Assembly (NCBI GenBank): GCA_900315435.1
Contig: OMYY01000028.1
Coordinates: 1 to 35,419, forward strand
Reading direction: 5' to 3'
Source of the DNA: an uncultured Spirochaetaceae bacterium
GTDB lineage: Bacteria; Spirochaetota; Spirochaetia; Sphaerochaetales; Sphaerochaetaceae
DNA length: 35,419 nucleotides
Below, one piece after another: positions 24,365 through 31,587 of this stretch. A program made the translations under genes and the position numbers. The first letter of the stretch is position 1. The number at the start of each line of letters is the position of its first letter. Below the pieces are notes generated by a model, which saw only the letters and a program-made list of their open reading frames with translations, was not told the origin of the DNA and did not search any database.

Positions 24365-25161
24365 TCAGACTGGGAACGACAAGTTATGTCCTGCCTGCCG
24401 ACATCCTCCCCAACGTCGAGTTCCTCGCAGGCAAGGTGGATGATGTCGAGCTGGTCCTTTTCGAGAGCAAGGAGGCGAGCAACCTTCCCGACCGGAAGGT
24501 GGTGCGGAGGCTTGGAGAGCTGGCAGAGGAGCACCATCTTACCTATACGGTCCACTTTCCGCTGGATATCTGGCCGGGAAGTTTCGACGAGGATGTCCGC
24601 CGCCACTCGGTGGATACCTATCGCCGCATTATCCGCCTGACCCGGCAGCTTCCGGTGTTCTCCTATGTGCTGCACCTGACTCCCGAGGGCTACGGGAAGG
24701 TTCCCTCGGTGGATGTTCCGCGCTGGCTTGACCAGCTGGACCGGAGTTTGGCGGAACTGCTGGAAAGGGGGGAGGTGGAGCCTTCGATGCTTTCCTGCGA
24801 GACGCTGAGCTATCCGTTCGATGTGGTGCTTCCCCTGGTCGAGCGCTATGACACCAGCGTGACGCTGGACATCGGCCATATCTGGCTGATGGAGTATGAT
24901 GCCAAGGAGGCGTGCCGGACCCTGCTACCCCGGGCCAGGGTCTGCCACCTGCACGGGGTGTCCGGCGGCCGTGACCACCAGAGTCTGGCTGCCACGCCCG
25001 CGAAGAAGATGCGCGCTTTTCTGGAGGCGTTGCGGGCACAGGATGCCGTGGACGGGAAGGAGCGGGTGCTGACGATGGAGATTTTCGGGCTTTCCGAGTT
25101 CGAGACGAGTACCGCATTGTTGGAAAAAGCGTATCGATATATACTGGATTTGAGGAGTTGA
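24361..25161 (+). CDS. cbiR: Cobamide remodelling phosphodiesterase CbiR
   Basis: A 266-residue TIM-barrel protein of the AP-endonuclease 2/sugar-phosphate-isomerase fold, with metal-site segments YTVHFPLDIW, HLTPEGYG, SCETLSYPFD, TLDIGHIWLM, CHLHGVSG and MEIFGLSEF. Its position between cobT and cobU identifies it as CbiR, first described in Akkermansia, which hydrolyses the phosphodiester bond of the cobamide nucleotide loop so that the lower ligand can be exchanged. It would let the cell convert foreign cobamides to its preferred form. Translationally coupled to cobT by a 4-bp overlap; cobU starts 4 bp after its stop. Confidence 0.8.
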   Translation: MIRLGTTSYVLPADILPNVEFLAGKVDDVELVLFESKEASNLPDRKVVRRLGELAEEHHLTYTVHFPLDIWPGSFDEDVRRHSVDTYRRIIRLTRQLPVFSYVLHLTPEGYGKVPSVDVPRWLDQLDRSLAELLERGEVEPSMLSCETLSYPFDVVLPLVERYDTSVTLDIGHIWLMEYDAKEACRTLLPRARVCHLHGVSGGRDHQSLAATPAKKMRAFLEALRAQDAVDGKERVLTMEIFGLSEFETSTALLEKAYRYILDLRS

Positions 25162-25165
25162 TGAT

Positions 25166-25774
25166 ATGGCTACGATTGATGTACGGCACCTGCATATCGG
25201 TGGAAACCCTGCCGCATACCACAGCGGTGGCGCGGAGAGCGCTGGCTACAAGGGAAAAATCACCATGGTGATTGGAGGAGAACGCAGCGGGAAGAGCACA
25301 TATGCCGAGGATTACGCTCTTGAGGCCGCTGGGGACAGCAACCGGTACTTCATCGCTACCGCCGAGGCCATGGACGACGAGATGAGCAAGCGTATTCTCC
25401 GCCACCAGGCCTCCAGGGCCGGACGATTCGTCACCATCGAGGAGCCGATCGAGCTGGCGAAGGCCATCAAAAGCCTGCCCGACAACTGCTCGGTCTGTGT
25501 CATCGACTGCCTGACGGTGTGGATGGGCAATCTGCTCTACCACAAGAAGCTTGAGGGGAAGGTTGATGAGTTGCTCGATGCCCTGATCTCCTCCAAGTGC
25601 GACCTGATCATCGTGACCAACGAGACTGGCCTTGGGGTGGTTCCCGCCGACCCGGAGTCCCGCAAGTTCGTCGAGGAGGCCGGACGCCTCCATCAGAAAA
25701 TCGCAAGTCTTGCGGATAACGTCATCGTGATGATTGCCGGCATCCCGCTCGCCATCAAGGGCCAGGTGCTTTGA
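25166..25774 (+). CDS. cobU: Adenosylcobinamide kinase / phosphate guanylyltransferase
   Basis: CobU phosphorylates adenosylcobinamide and then transfers GMP to give AdoCbi-GDP. The P-loop GGERSGKS is at residues 37-44, the RHQASR motif contains the likely guanylylated His, and DCLTVWMGNLL and IVTNETGLGVVP follow in the standard order. The protein has an extra 30-residue N-terminal extension (MATIDVRHLHIGGNPAAYHS) that CobU normally lacks; the preceding GAGGAG 5 bp from this ATG supports that start. No other good Shine-Dalgarno is seen nearer the P-loop. Confidence 0.92.
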   Translation: MATIDVRHLHIGGNPAAYHSGGAESAGYKGKITMVIGGERSGKSTYAEDYALEAAGDSNRYFIATAEAMDDEMSKRILRHQASRAGRFVTIEEPIELAKAIKSLPDNCSVCVIDCLTVWMGNLLYHKKLEGKVDELLDALISSKCDLIIVTNETGLGVVPADPESRKFVEEAGRLHQKIASLADNVIVMIAGIPLAIKGQVL

Positions 25775-26499
25775 GCGGTCTCGGACTGGCTACCGCCATC
25801 CGGACGCTTTCGCGCTTTCCCGTTCCGGGAGGGACGTGTTGCGAGGGACGGAGCCTGTACTGGTTTCCTGTGGTGGGGCTTCTCTACGGGCTTTCCTATT
25901 CCCTGGTCGCGCTGCTGCCCCTGCCGCCTGCCGTCCGTGCCAGCCTGGTGCTGGCCTTTGCCGCTTGGGCGACCCGAGGGTTCCATTATGATGGGCTGAT
26001 GGATACTGCCGATGGCTTCGGTGGCGGGTGGACGCCCGAGCGCAGGCTCGAAATCATGAAGGACAGCCATGTGGGTTCCTTCGGAGTGCTCGCGTTGGCC
26101 GTAGTCCTTCTCGTCCAGTTTTCCGCATTGACTGAGGTGCTGGAGGGCCAGACCTGGCTTCCCATCCTGGTTGCCGTTCCGGTGGTTTCCCGGACGATGC
26201 AGGTGCTTGCCTGCGTTGTCCTTCCCTACGCCCGGAAGGAGGGGACCGCCGGTCGTCTGGTACGGGAGGCAAAGGGCCGCCATCTTTTCTTCGGGTTCGT
26301 CTTGGACGCGATTTTTCTGTACTATTTTCGTTTCTATGGGTTCCTGGTGTGGACCTTCCTCATCACGCTGGGTTTCTCCCTGCTGTTGTGCCTGGACTCC
26401 TGGCGCCACATCAGGGGAGTCACGGGGGACGTTCTGGGGGAGATCGAGGTGCTTTCCTCCACCTGCGCCTTGCTTTGCGCACTTGCATTTGCCCCGTGA
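25771..26499 (+). CDS. cobS: Adenosylcobinamide-GDP ribazoletransferase (cobalamin synthase)
   Basis: CobS joins AdoCbi-GDP with alpha-ribazole phosphate at the inner membrane. A 242-residue polytopic protein with the diagnostic acidic motif HYDGLMDTADGFGGG and the following RLEIMKDSHVGSFG. It begins with a TTG codon overlapping the cobU stop (TTGA), typical of translational coupling; no ATG or GTG in frame is better placed. Its product would be a 5'-phosphorylated cobamide, needing a phosphatase. Confidence 0.92.
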   Translation: MSGLGLATAIRTLSRFPVPGGTCCEGRSLYWFPVVGLLYGLSYSLVALLPLPPAVRASLVLAFAAWATRGFHYDGLMDTADGFGGGWTPERRLEIMKDSHVGSFGVLALAVVLLVQFSALTEVLEGQTWLPILVAVPVVSRTMQVLACVVLPYARKEGTAGRLVREAKGRHLFFGFVLDAIFLYYFRFYGFLVWTFLITLGFSLLLCLDSWRHIRGVTGDVLGEIEVLSSTCALLCALAFAP

Positions 26500-26541
26500 A
26501 GCGCGTACCCTCTCTATCTATACGGTTGCGGAGGTTTCCCG

Positions 26542-27147
26542 ATGGATATCATTTGTCTTGATTTGGAAGGTACGTTGGTTCCGGAAATCTGGATCAGCTT
26601 CAGCGAGAAGACCGGTATCGGACAGCTGAAGATCACCACCCGTGACGAGCCGGACTACGACAAGCTGATGCGCTACCGCATGGATATTCTGCGCCAGCAC
26701 CATCTTGGCCTGAAGGATATCCAGGAGGTGATCGGGACGATGGCGCCGCTCGAGGGAGCGAAGGAATTCCTTGATGATTTGCGCCGGCACACCCAGGTAG
26801 TGATCCTCAGCGATACCTTCAGCGAGTTTGCGGGGCCTTTGATGCAGAAACTGGGCTGGCCGATGATCATGTGCAACAGCCTGCGGGTGGACGAGGACGG
26901 CATGATCAGCGACTACGTCATGCGCCTGCAGGACGGAAAGCGCAAGGAAATCCAGGCCTTCAAACGTCTGAACTACCGCACGTTTGCTGCCGGTGACTCC
27001 TACAACGACCTGACGATGATCCATGAGGCGGATGGGGGATGCCTGTTCCGTGCCCCCCAGAAGATCCTCGAGGAGGAGCCGGGACTGCAGATCGCCCAGA
27101 CCTATGGCGAGTTCGCCACGATCATCCGTTCCTTCCTGGCAAAATGA
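26542..27147 (+). CDS. thrH: ThrH-like HAD phosphatase (phosphoserine phosphatase / homoserine phosphotransferase)
   Basis: A 201-residue HAD hydrolase. Motif I DLEGTLVPE (D7, E9), motif II SDTFSEF and motif III GDSYNDLTM are intact, and MDIICLDLEGTLVPEIWI is nearly the sequence of Pseudomonas ThrH, which removes phosphate from phosphoserine and can pass it to homoserine. GGAGG is 7 bp upstream of the ATG. It lies 42 bp after cobS, and no CobC/CobZ-type phosphatase is in the operon, so it may dephosphorylate the cobamide-5'-phosphate or alpha-ribazole phosphate here (inference). It overlaps the next small gene by 4 bp. Confidence 0.85.
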   Translation: MDIICLDLEGTLVPEIWISFSEKTGIGQLKITTRDEPDYDKLMRYRMDILRQHHLGLKDIQEVIGTMAPLEGAKEFLDDLRRHTQVVILSDTFSEFAGPLMQKLGWPMIMCNSLRVDEDGMISDYVMRLQDGKRKEIQAFKRLNYRTFAAGDSYNDLTMIHEADGGCLFRAPQKILEEEPGLQIAQTYGEFATIIRSFLAK

Positions 27148-27383
27148 CGAAGAAGCAATATACCTCTTTGCTGGTTTGGACGGCCATCCTGGTCGTCGCG
27201 CTGTGTGTCGGATTCGCATTACTTCTTTTAGTGTGGCATCCTAAACCCTTGTTTCTCTGCGTGGTTTTGATTGCCGTCGGGGTTGTTGTTGCGATGTTGC
27301 TACATACGCTTCGTTTGCTGAGGCAAGATGTGGATGTGGCGCAATCGAACAAAAATCCGAGGAATTTGCAAGAAAATACTTGA
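27144..27383 (+). CDS. Small two-helix membrane protein, unknown
   Basis: A 79-residue protein with two hydrophobic segments (about 9-31 and 36-54) and a short charged, Asn-rich C-tail. No family is recognised. Its ATG overlaps the stop of thrH (ATGA), which indicates coupled translation as the last gene of the cob operon. It could be an accessory to membrane-bound CobS or an unrelated passenger; the sequence does not say. Confidence 0.6.
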   Translation: MTKKQYTSLLVWTAILVVALCVGFALLLLVWHPKPLFLCVVLIAVGVVVAMLLHTLRLLRQDVDVAQSNKNPRNLQENT

Positions 27384-27408
27384 CGTGTGATTCCTTTTCA
27401 TCCATTGT
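27380..27408 (+). promoter_or_regulatory. Possible promoter of the DksA-like gene
   Basis: TTGACG at 27380-27385 overlaps the previous stop. With a 17-bp spacer the -10 would be CATTGT (27403-27408); TGTAAT at 27406-27411 is a better hexamer but at 20 bp. Weak assignment. Confidence 0.3.
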
Positions 27409-27435
27409 AATGGCAATTCCGAGGAGGAAAGCGCA

Positions 27436-27795
27436 ATGGCTGATGCAAATTTCACCAAAGAAATGGAGCAAGAGCTCCTTGCGATGAAGCAGGAGATTCT
27501 TGCCCGTTTGGCAGACCAGGCGAATGAGACCCGGGACATCGCCAATTCTGCGGAAATAAATGACTCGATTGATGATGCCTCGAACGAAATCACCCTGAAG
27601 AAGCTGGAAGCGGTCAACAAGCTTGACGCCGACAGGCTGAAGGCGATCAATAATGCGCTTGACCGGATCCGTACGGGCAGATATGGAAAGTGTCTGCGGT
27701 GCGGGAAACCGATTCCTGAGGCGCGTTTGAGGGCTCTTCCTTTTGCCGTGCTCTGCCTTGACTGCAAGCATGCCCAGGAAGGATTCCATCGATAA
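27436..27795 (+). CDS. TraR/DksA-family zinc-finger protein
   Basis: A 119-residue protein: an N-terminal coiled-coil (about 5-75) and a C4 zinc finger, Cys86-x2-Cys89-x17-Cys107-x2-Cys110, the DksA/TraR design that enters the RNA polymerase secondary channel. The size is shorter than E. coli DksA (151) and close to the short DksA-like proteins widespread in spirochaetes and Firmicutes. The acidic tip motif DxxDxA is not clearly present (SIDDASNE lies in the coil), so its effect on polymerase is uncertain. GAGGAGGAAAG precedes the ATG; a strong terminator follows. Confidence 0.85.
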   Translation: MADANFTKEMEQELLAMKQEILARLADQANETRDIANSAEINDSIDDASNEITLKKLEAVNKLDADRLKAINNALDRIRTGRYGKCLRCGKPIPEARLRALPFAVLCLDCKHAQEGFHR

Positions 27796-27825
27796 CCGGT
27801 ACCAATATCAGAAAAGAACACAAGC

Positions 27826-27862
27826 AAGGGTCGTACGGGATACGTGCGGCCCTTCGCTTTTT
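27826..27862 (+). terminator. Rho-independent terminator of the DksA-like gene
   Basis: AAGGGTCGTAC and GTGCGGCCCTT form an 11-bp stem with two G-U pairs around a 7-nt loop, followed by CGCTTTTTC. It touches the stop of the convergent MBL gene and may act in both directions. Confidence 0.75.
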
Positions 27863-28512
27863 CAGAAATAGGGGTTCTCTGCCTGCTCCTGTGCCAAGGT
27901 GGTCTCCGGTCCATGACCTGGCAGGACGATGGTGGTTCCTGGAAGTGCGCGTAGCTTCTGGATGCTTCTGGCCAGTGCTTCATAATTGCCGCCATACAGG
28001 TCGGTGCGTCCGACCGATCCGGCGAAAAGCGTGTCCCCGCAGAAGAGCAGATGCCCGTTTGGCACGTAGTAGCTCATCCCGCCCGGGGTGTGGCCGCCGG
28101 TGGCGATGACCTGGATGCTTCCGCCAAAAAGTTGTTCTCCTCCTTGAAGCAGATGGGTCGGGTCGGGGAGCTTTGCGAGCTCGTCGTGGTAGATATCCAG
28201 AAATCCACGGTCGGCCCCGGTTTGCTCGAAGCGTTCCAAGGCATTCGGACCGAGGAAGTCCTTGTCCTTCTCCCCGACGTAGATTGGCGCGGAGGGGAAG
28301 GCCGCATGCACATCCCCGAGGGCTGCGATATGGTCCCAGTGGGCATGGGTGAGAAGTATGGCCGCCACTTCCAGGTGGGTGCCGCCTACCGCGTCAATAA
28401 GAAAAGGGGCGTTGTTCCCCGGATCGATGATCCAGCAACGTCCCTTCTCTGCTTCCGCAAGCAGGTAGCAGTTGGTCTGATAGGGACCAACCACCAACTG
28501 TCTGACTTGCAT
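27862..28512 (-). CDS. Metallo-beta-lactamase-fold hydrolase (glyoxalase II-like)
   Basis: A 216-residue MBL hydrolase with THAHWDHI (HxHxDH zinc motif), HTPGG, FCGDTLF with the bridging Asp, and PGHGPET. The spacing fits the small hydroxyacylglutathione hydrolase-like group that cleaves thioesters; the exact substrate is not set. The start at 28512 has AAGGAG 5 bp upstream and lies 2 bp beyond the stop of the RNA-binding gene, so it is the second gene of that operon. Confidence 0.85.
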   Translation of the reverse strand: MQVRQLVVGPYQTNCYLLAEAEKGRCWIIDPGNNAPFLIDAVGGTHLEVAAILLTHAHWDHIAALGDVHAAFPSAPIYVGEKDKDFLGPNALERFEQTGADRGFLDIYHDELAKLPDPTHLLQGGEQLFGGSIQVIATGGHTPGGMSYYVPNGHLLFCGDTLFAGSVGRTDLYGGNYEALARSIQKLRALPGTTIVLPGHGPETTLAQEQAENPYF

Positions 28513-28514
28513 GC

Positions 28515-29120
28515 TCACTCCTTGTTCGAGTAGGTGACCGTGATGGTGCGGCCCTTGATGTCCATGCCGTTCATCTTCCCGATTGCCTTGTCGCAGTTTT
28601 CCTGGCTCATCGAGACAAAGCTGTACTTGTCATGGATGCGTACGGCGTAGATGTCCTCCCGCGTCACTCCAATCTGGTCCTGGATGATCTGGCAGAGCTC
28701 CTTGACGTAGAGCCTTTTCATCTTGCCGATGTTCAGGTACAGGGTCTTGGCACCTTCGGGAAGCGGTTTCTGCTCGTGGGCCGGCTTGACCTCGGCGGAT
28801 GCCTGCTCTTCCGTCACACCGGTGGTGGCAGGGTTCGTGCCCTGCTCCTCGGCCTGCTGCGGGCGTGCTGGCCTTTGGGGTCTTTCTCCTCGCTGCGGCC
28901 GCTGTCCCCTGCGCTCGAAGCGGTTGCCGCCGTTCATCAGCTGACGAAGCAGATATGCCATGAAATAGCCGCGGAGAGTGAACGGGACGTTGCGCTTGAT
29001 GAGCTTCTTCAGGTGTTCGAGCTCATCGGGATTGGAATCGGCTTTGGTCTCCTTCGCGAAGGCCTGGATACGAGTGATGATGGCCTGATCCTGATCCGGC
29101 TTGTTCTCTTCATTGTCCAT
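28515..29120 (-). CDS. DbpA-type RNA-binding domain protein
   Basis: A 201-residue protein. Residues about 60-90 form an Arg/Gln/Pro-rich linker (RFERRGQRPQRGERPQRP), and the last 75 residues (KTLYLNIGKMKRLYVKELCQ to GRTITVTYSNKE) match the DbpA RNA-recognition domain, which in DEAD-box helicases binds hairpin 92 of 23S rRNA. No helicase motor is present, so it is likely an RNA chaperone or ribosome-associated factor (inference). The ATG at 29120 has AAGGAG 9 bp upstream; longer in-frame extensions cross the intergenic hairpin. Confidence 0.75.
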   Translation of the reverse strand: MDNEENKPDQDQAIITRIQAFAKETKADSNPDELEHLKKLIKRNVPFTLRGYFMAYLLRQLMNGGNRFERRGQRPQRGERPQRPARPQQAEEQGTNPATTGVTEEQASAEVKPAHEQKPLPEGAKTLYLNIGKMKRLYVKELCQIIQDQIGVTREDIYAVRIHDKYSFVSMSQENCDKAIGKMNGMDIKGRTITVTYSNKE

Positions 29121-29175
29121 AGGGATTGGCTCCTTCCTAATCCTCATGACGAGAGTCATGGGCTGGTAGTGTAAC

Positions 29176-29203
29176 GTAAAACACACGGAACATGTGGTTT
29201 TAC
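29176..29203. repeat. Imperfect inverted repeat between divergent genes
   Basis: GTAAAACACA and TGTGGTTTTAC pair with one bulge around a 7-nt loop. It lies just upstream of a TACACT hexamer (minus strand, 29173-29168) for the RNA-binding gene, where a -35 would be expected, so it may be an operator. Confidence 0.35.
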
Positions 29204-29234
29204 AATGATAAAAACCAGCATACCCAACCCTCTG

Positions 29235-29288
29235 TTTCCTTGTCAAGGAAACCATACGTCCCGTATGGAAGCGGCACGATTTTCGTGC
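29235..29288. repeat. Three consecutive short perfect inverted repeats
   Basis: TTTCCTT-GTC-AAGGAAA (29235-29251), CCATACG-TCC-CGTATGG (29252-29268) and GCACGA-TTT-TCGTGC (29274-29288) follow each other with 0 and 5 bp between. They fill the region just before the coiled-coil gene and end next to its -10. Confidence 0.7.
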
Positions 29289-29294
29289 TAGGAT
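29266..29294 (+). promoter_or_regulatory. Predicted leaderless promoter of the coiled-coil gene
   Basis: TGGAAG (29266-29271, weak), 17-bp spacer, TAGGAT (29289-29294), then 7 nt to the ATG at 29302. The spacer holds the third inverted repeat. AGGA within the -10 could alternatively act as a weak Shine-Dalgarno. Confidence 0.35.
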
Positions 29295-29301
29295 TTGTCC
29301 C

Positions 29302-30321
29302 ATGAACGATCCGGTCGATGTCATCACTCTGCAGAACCAGCTGGAAAAGCTGCAGAAGAGCCTGGAGGAGGGTTTCGCCGCCTTCGGGGCCAGTTGCGCT
29401 TCGGCCGAACGTCTTACCCCGTTGGGGGCTTGCCACGAGGAATGGGCGGCCTATGACGCCTGTCTGAACGACGTCAGCAAGGGACAGCGGGACTTCCAAC
29501 GGCTGAAGCACCATCTTGAGGCGGTCACCGACGCCAACGCCCGGATCAAGGACCAGGAGGCCCAGCTCAAACAGATGGCGTTGGACAAGGAAAGCCTTGC
29601 GCCACGTCTTGGCGCCGCCGCATACGAGGCATACCTTTCCGGACACGGACAGGAGCTGATACGCTTTGTCGACCCGGTCTTTCATGACTATGCGGCCGCA
29701 TGCAGGAGCTGCAGCGACACCGCCTTGGGGCGGTTGAAACTCCATAACCTGGAACGTGGCTCCCGCAAGCTTTTCATCAAGGCAGGCAACCTGCTCTTCG
29801 CGGACGAGAAATACCAGTTGGTGCCCAATGCTTCGCTTGTCAGCGAGGTCAACGCCCTCTTGACCCGGGAGAGCGAGGTCCGGCAGAACCTCGCAAGCGA
29901 CCGGGAGAGCGTCTGTGGGGTGAAGGGAATGACCGACAGGGGCCGTCTGGATGCCGGAGAGCGGGGGCTGAGGGACCGGCAGGGGCAGCTGGAGCGGCTG
30001 GCCGGGGCTTATGGCAAGGCGGTGTTCGACCAGATTCCTCCTCCGGTCATCCAGCAGAAGGTAGGGGAAAAGGCCTATCAGCAGGGACTGCAGCTTTTGG
30101 CCCTGCAGGAGGCGGTCAGCCAGGTTTCCCAGAGAATCAACCGTATCGAGGGGAACCGGAAAGCCGAAGAGCTCGAAGCGGAAATCGCGTTGCAGAAACA
30201 GCGGGTGCAGTTGCTGGAGGAGCAGAAGAAGGAGCTGGACAAGCAGATTTCCCAGCTGTATGGGGAGATGAACGAGCTGCGGCGAAAGGTCTTCAAGCTG
30301 CGGGGAGAAACCCATGTCTGA
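29302..30321 (+). CDS. Coiled-coil protein, unknown, operon with mltG
   Basis: A 339-residue soluble protein without signal peptide or membrane segment. Coiled-coil heptads are evident at about 7-25, 60-100 and strongly at 275-335 (AEELEAEIALQKQRVQLLEE onward). The middle has Cys at intervals (for example CRSCSD) but no complete zinc pattern. No family is recognised. It overlaps the start of mltG by 8 bp, so it is made with a peptidoglycan enzyme and may be a cell-envelope or division scaffold (inference). Confidence 0.7.
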   Translation: MNDPVDVITLQNQLEKLQKSLEEGFAAFGASCASAERLTPLGACHEEWAAYDACLNDVSKGQRDFQRLKHHLEAVTDANARIKDQEAQLKQMALDKESLAPRLGAAAYEAYLSGHGQELIRFVDPVFHDYAAACRSCSDTALGRLKLHNLERGSRKLFIKAGNLLFADEKYQLVPNASLVSEVNALLTRESEVRQNLASDRESVCGVKGMTDRGRLDAGERGLRDRQGQLERLAGAYGKAVFDQIPPPVIQQKVGEKAYQQGLQLLALQEAVSQVSQRINRIEGNRKAEELEAEIALQKQRVQLLEEQKKELDKQISQLYGEMNELRRKVFKLRGETHV

Positions 30322-31579
30322 CAAACAACTGGAATTCTCCTTCGACGATCCTTCGAAACCCAGGAAGAAACCCTCGAGGAAAAGCTCCCGGAAGAGTGAG
30401 GTGCTTGCCCCGACCAGCGAGGGGGCTGCCACCTATGTCGATTTCTCCAAGACTCGGACGCCTCAGCAGAAACCGGCCAGGCGCAAACCTGCTACCCGAC
30501 GGGGTGTAGTCGCCCACCTTACCAGGAAAGGTGAATTGAAGCTGAAGGATGTGGGTAAACGGAAAGGCTACCGCTCCATTGCGGGCGGCTATGTGGCTTT
30601 CCTGGTGCTCGGAGTGGTGGTTGTCTTCCTTGGCATGCTGGTGTACGTGAAAGGCTACCAGGCGCTGACCCGGTTGCCGAAGAACGCTGTGGAGAAAGTC
30701 TCCCAGCTGGTCCAGCCCGGTGAAAGGCTTGTCACCGTGAAGATCGAGAGCGGCATGAGCGCCTCCCAGGTGGCGCGCCTTTTGCAGGAGCAAGGGGTGG
30801 TGGATGGCGCTGATGCGTTGCTGGCCTTTTTACAGGACCATGATCTTGCCACCAAAGTGCAGAAAGGTACATACCAGTTCCGTGGATGGCCCACCATCGA
30901 GCAGGTAGCCCAGGCAATCACCCGTAGCGCTCCCGCCACCCTGTCCATCATCCAGGCAGGCTGGACGTTGAACCAGGTGGACGGATATCTGGCCCAGCGG
31001 GGTTATGCCCGGGAGGGACAGTTCCTTGACGCAGCCAAAGCGGTTGCCGCGGAGTATGGCCTTTCCTTCACCGAGGGGTGGTTCCTCTCCGGCAGCTATG
31101 GGGTGTCCGGAGCCCGGACTCTGGCCGAGGCGATGCATCAGAGCGCGGTCGACGCCATCTACCAGTTCATCGATGAGCCTCCGGTCCATCGCTGGGGAGT
31201 CGAGGCGGTGCTCATCGTCGCCAGCCTGGTCCAGGCCGAGACCCAGAACGTGGAGGAGATGCCGCTGATTGCCGGTATCATCTACAACCGCCTGGAAGAG
31301 AACATGCCCTTGGGCATCGATGCGACGACCCGCTATGAGCTGGACGACTGGGCGCATCAGATTCCGCAGGAGACCTACGAGCGGGACACCCCGTACAACA
31401 CCCGCAGGAAGCCGGGTCTTCCCCCGAGCGGCATCAGCTGTCCCTCGCTGGAAGCCGTCACCGCCGCCTGCATCCCGCTGAAGACAGAAGCCTTGTACTA
31501 CCTGCACGGAAAGGACGGCCGCATCCATACGGCCACCGATTACGAGGGGCACAAGAAACATATCGAACGGTATTTGTGA
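30314..31579 (+). CDS. mltG: Endolytic murein transglycosylase MltG
   Basis: MltG cuts nascent peptidoglycan glycan strands at the inner membrane. A 421-residue protein: a 95-residue basic, Lys/Arg/Pro-rich cytosolic N-tail (longer than in E. coli), one membrane helix at about 97-118, a LysM-like segment, and the YceG catalytic domain with SLVQAET (the second Glu is the likely catalytic residue; Gln at the first position is also common), IYNRLEENMPLGIDATTRYE and PYNTRRKPGLPPSGISCPS. All late motifs are intact. GGGGAG precedes the ATG inside the end of the previous gene. Confidence 0.93.
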   Translation: MSDKQLEFSFDDPSKPRKKPSRKSSRKSEVLAPTSEGAATYVDFSKTRTPQQKPARRKPATRRGVVAHLTRKGELKLKDVGKRKGYRSIAGGYVAFLVLGVVVVFLGMLVYVKGYQALTRLPKNAVEKVSQLVQPGERLVTVKIESGMSASQVARLLQEQGVVDGADALLAFLQDHDLATKVQKGTYQFRGWPTIEQVAQAITRSAPATLSIIQAGWTLNQVDGYLAQRGYAREGQFLDAAKAVAAEYGLSFTEGWFLSGSYGVSGARTLAEAMHQSAVDAIYQFIDEPPVHRWGVEAVLIVASLVQAETQNVEEMPLIAGIIYNRLEENMPLGIDATTRYELDDWAHQIPQETYERDTPYNTRRKPGLPPSGISCPSLEAVTAACIPLKTEALYYLHGKDGRIHTATDYEGHKKHIERYL

Positions 31580-31587
31580 GGTGAACA

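Noticed and set aside
23446..24879. 477-codon minus-strand open frame
   Set aside because: Antisense across cobT and cbiR, both of which have strong family motifs.
30314..31579. Gln in SLVQAET as a possible loss of the MltG catalytic Glu
   Set aside because: VQxE is common in this family and the second Glu, the likely catalytic one, is kept.
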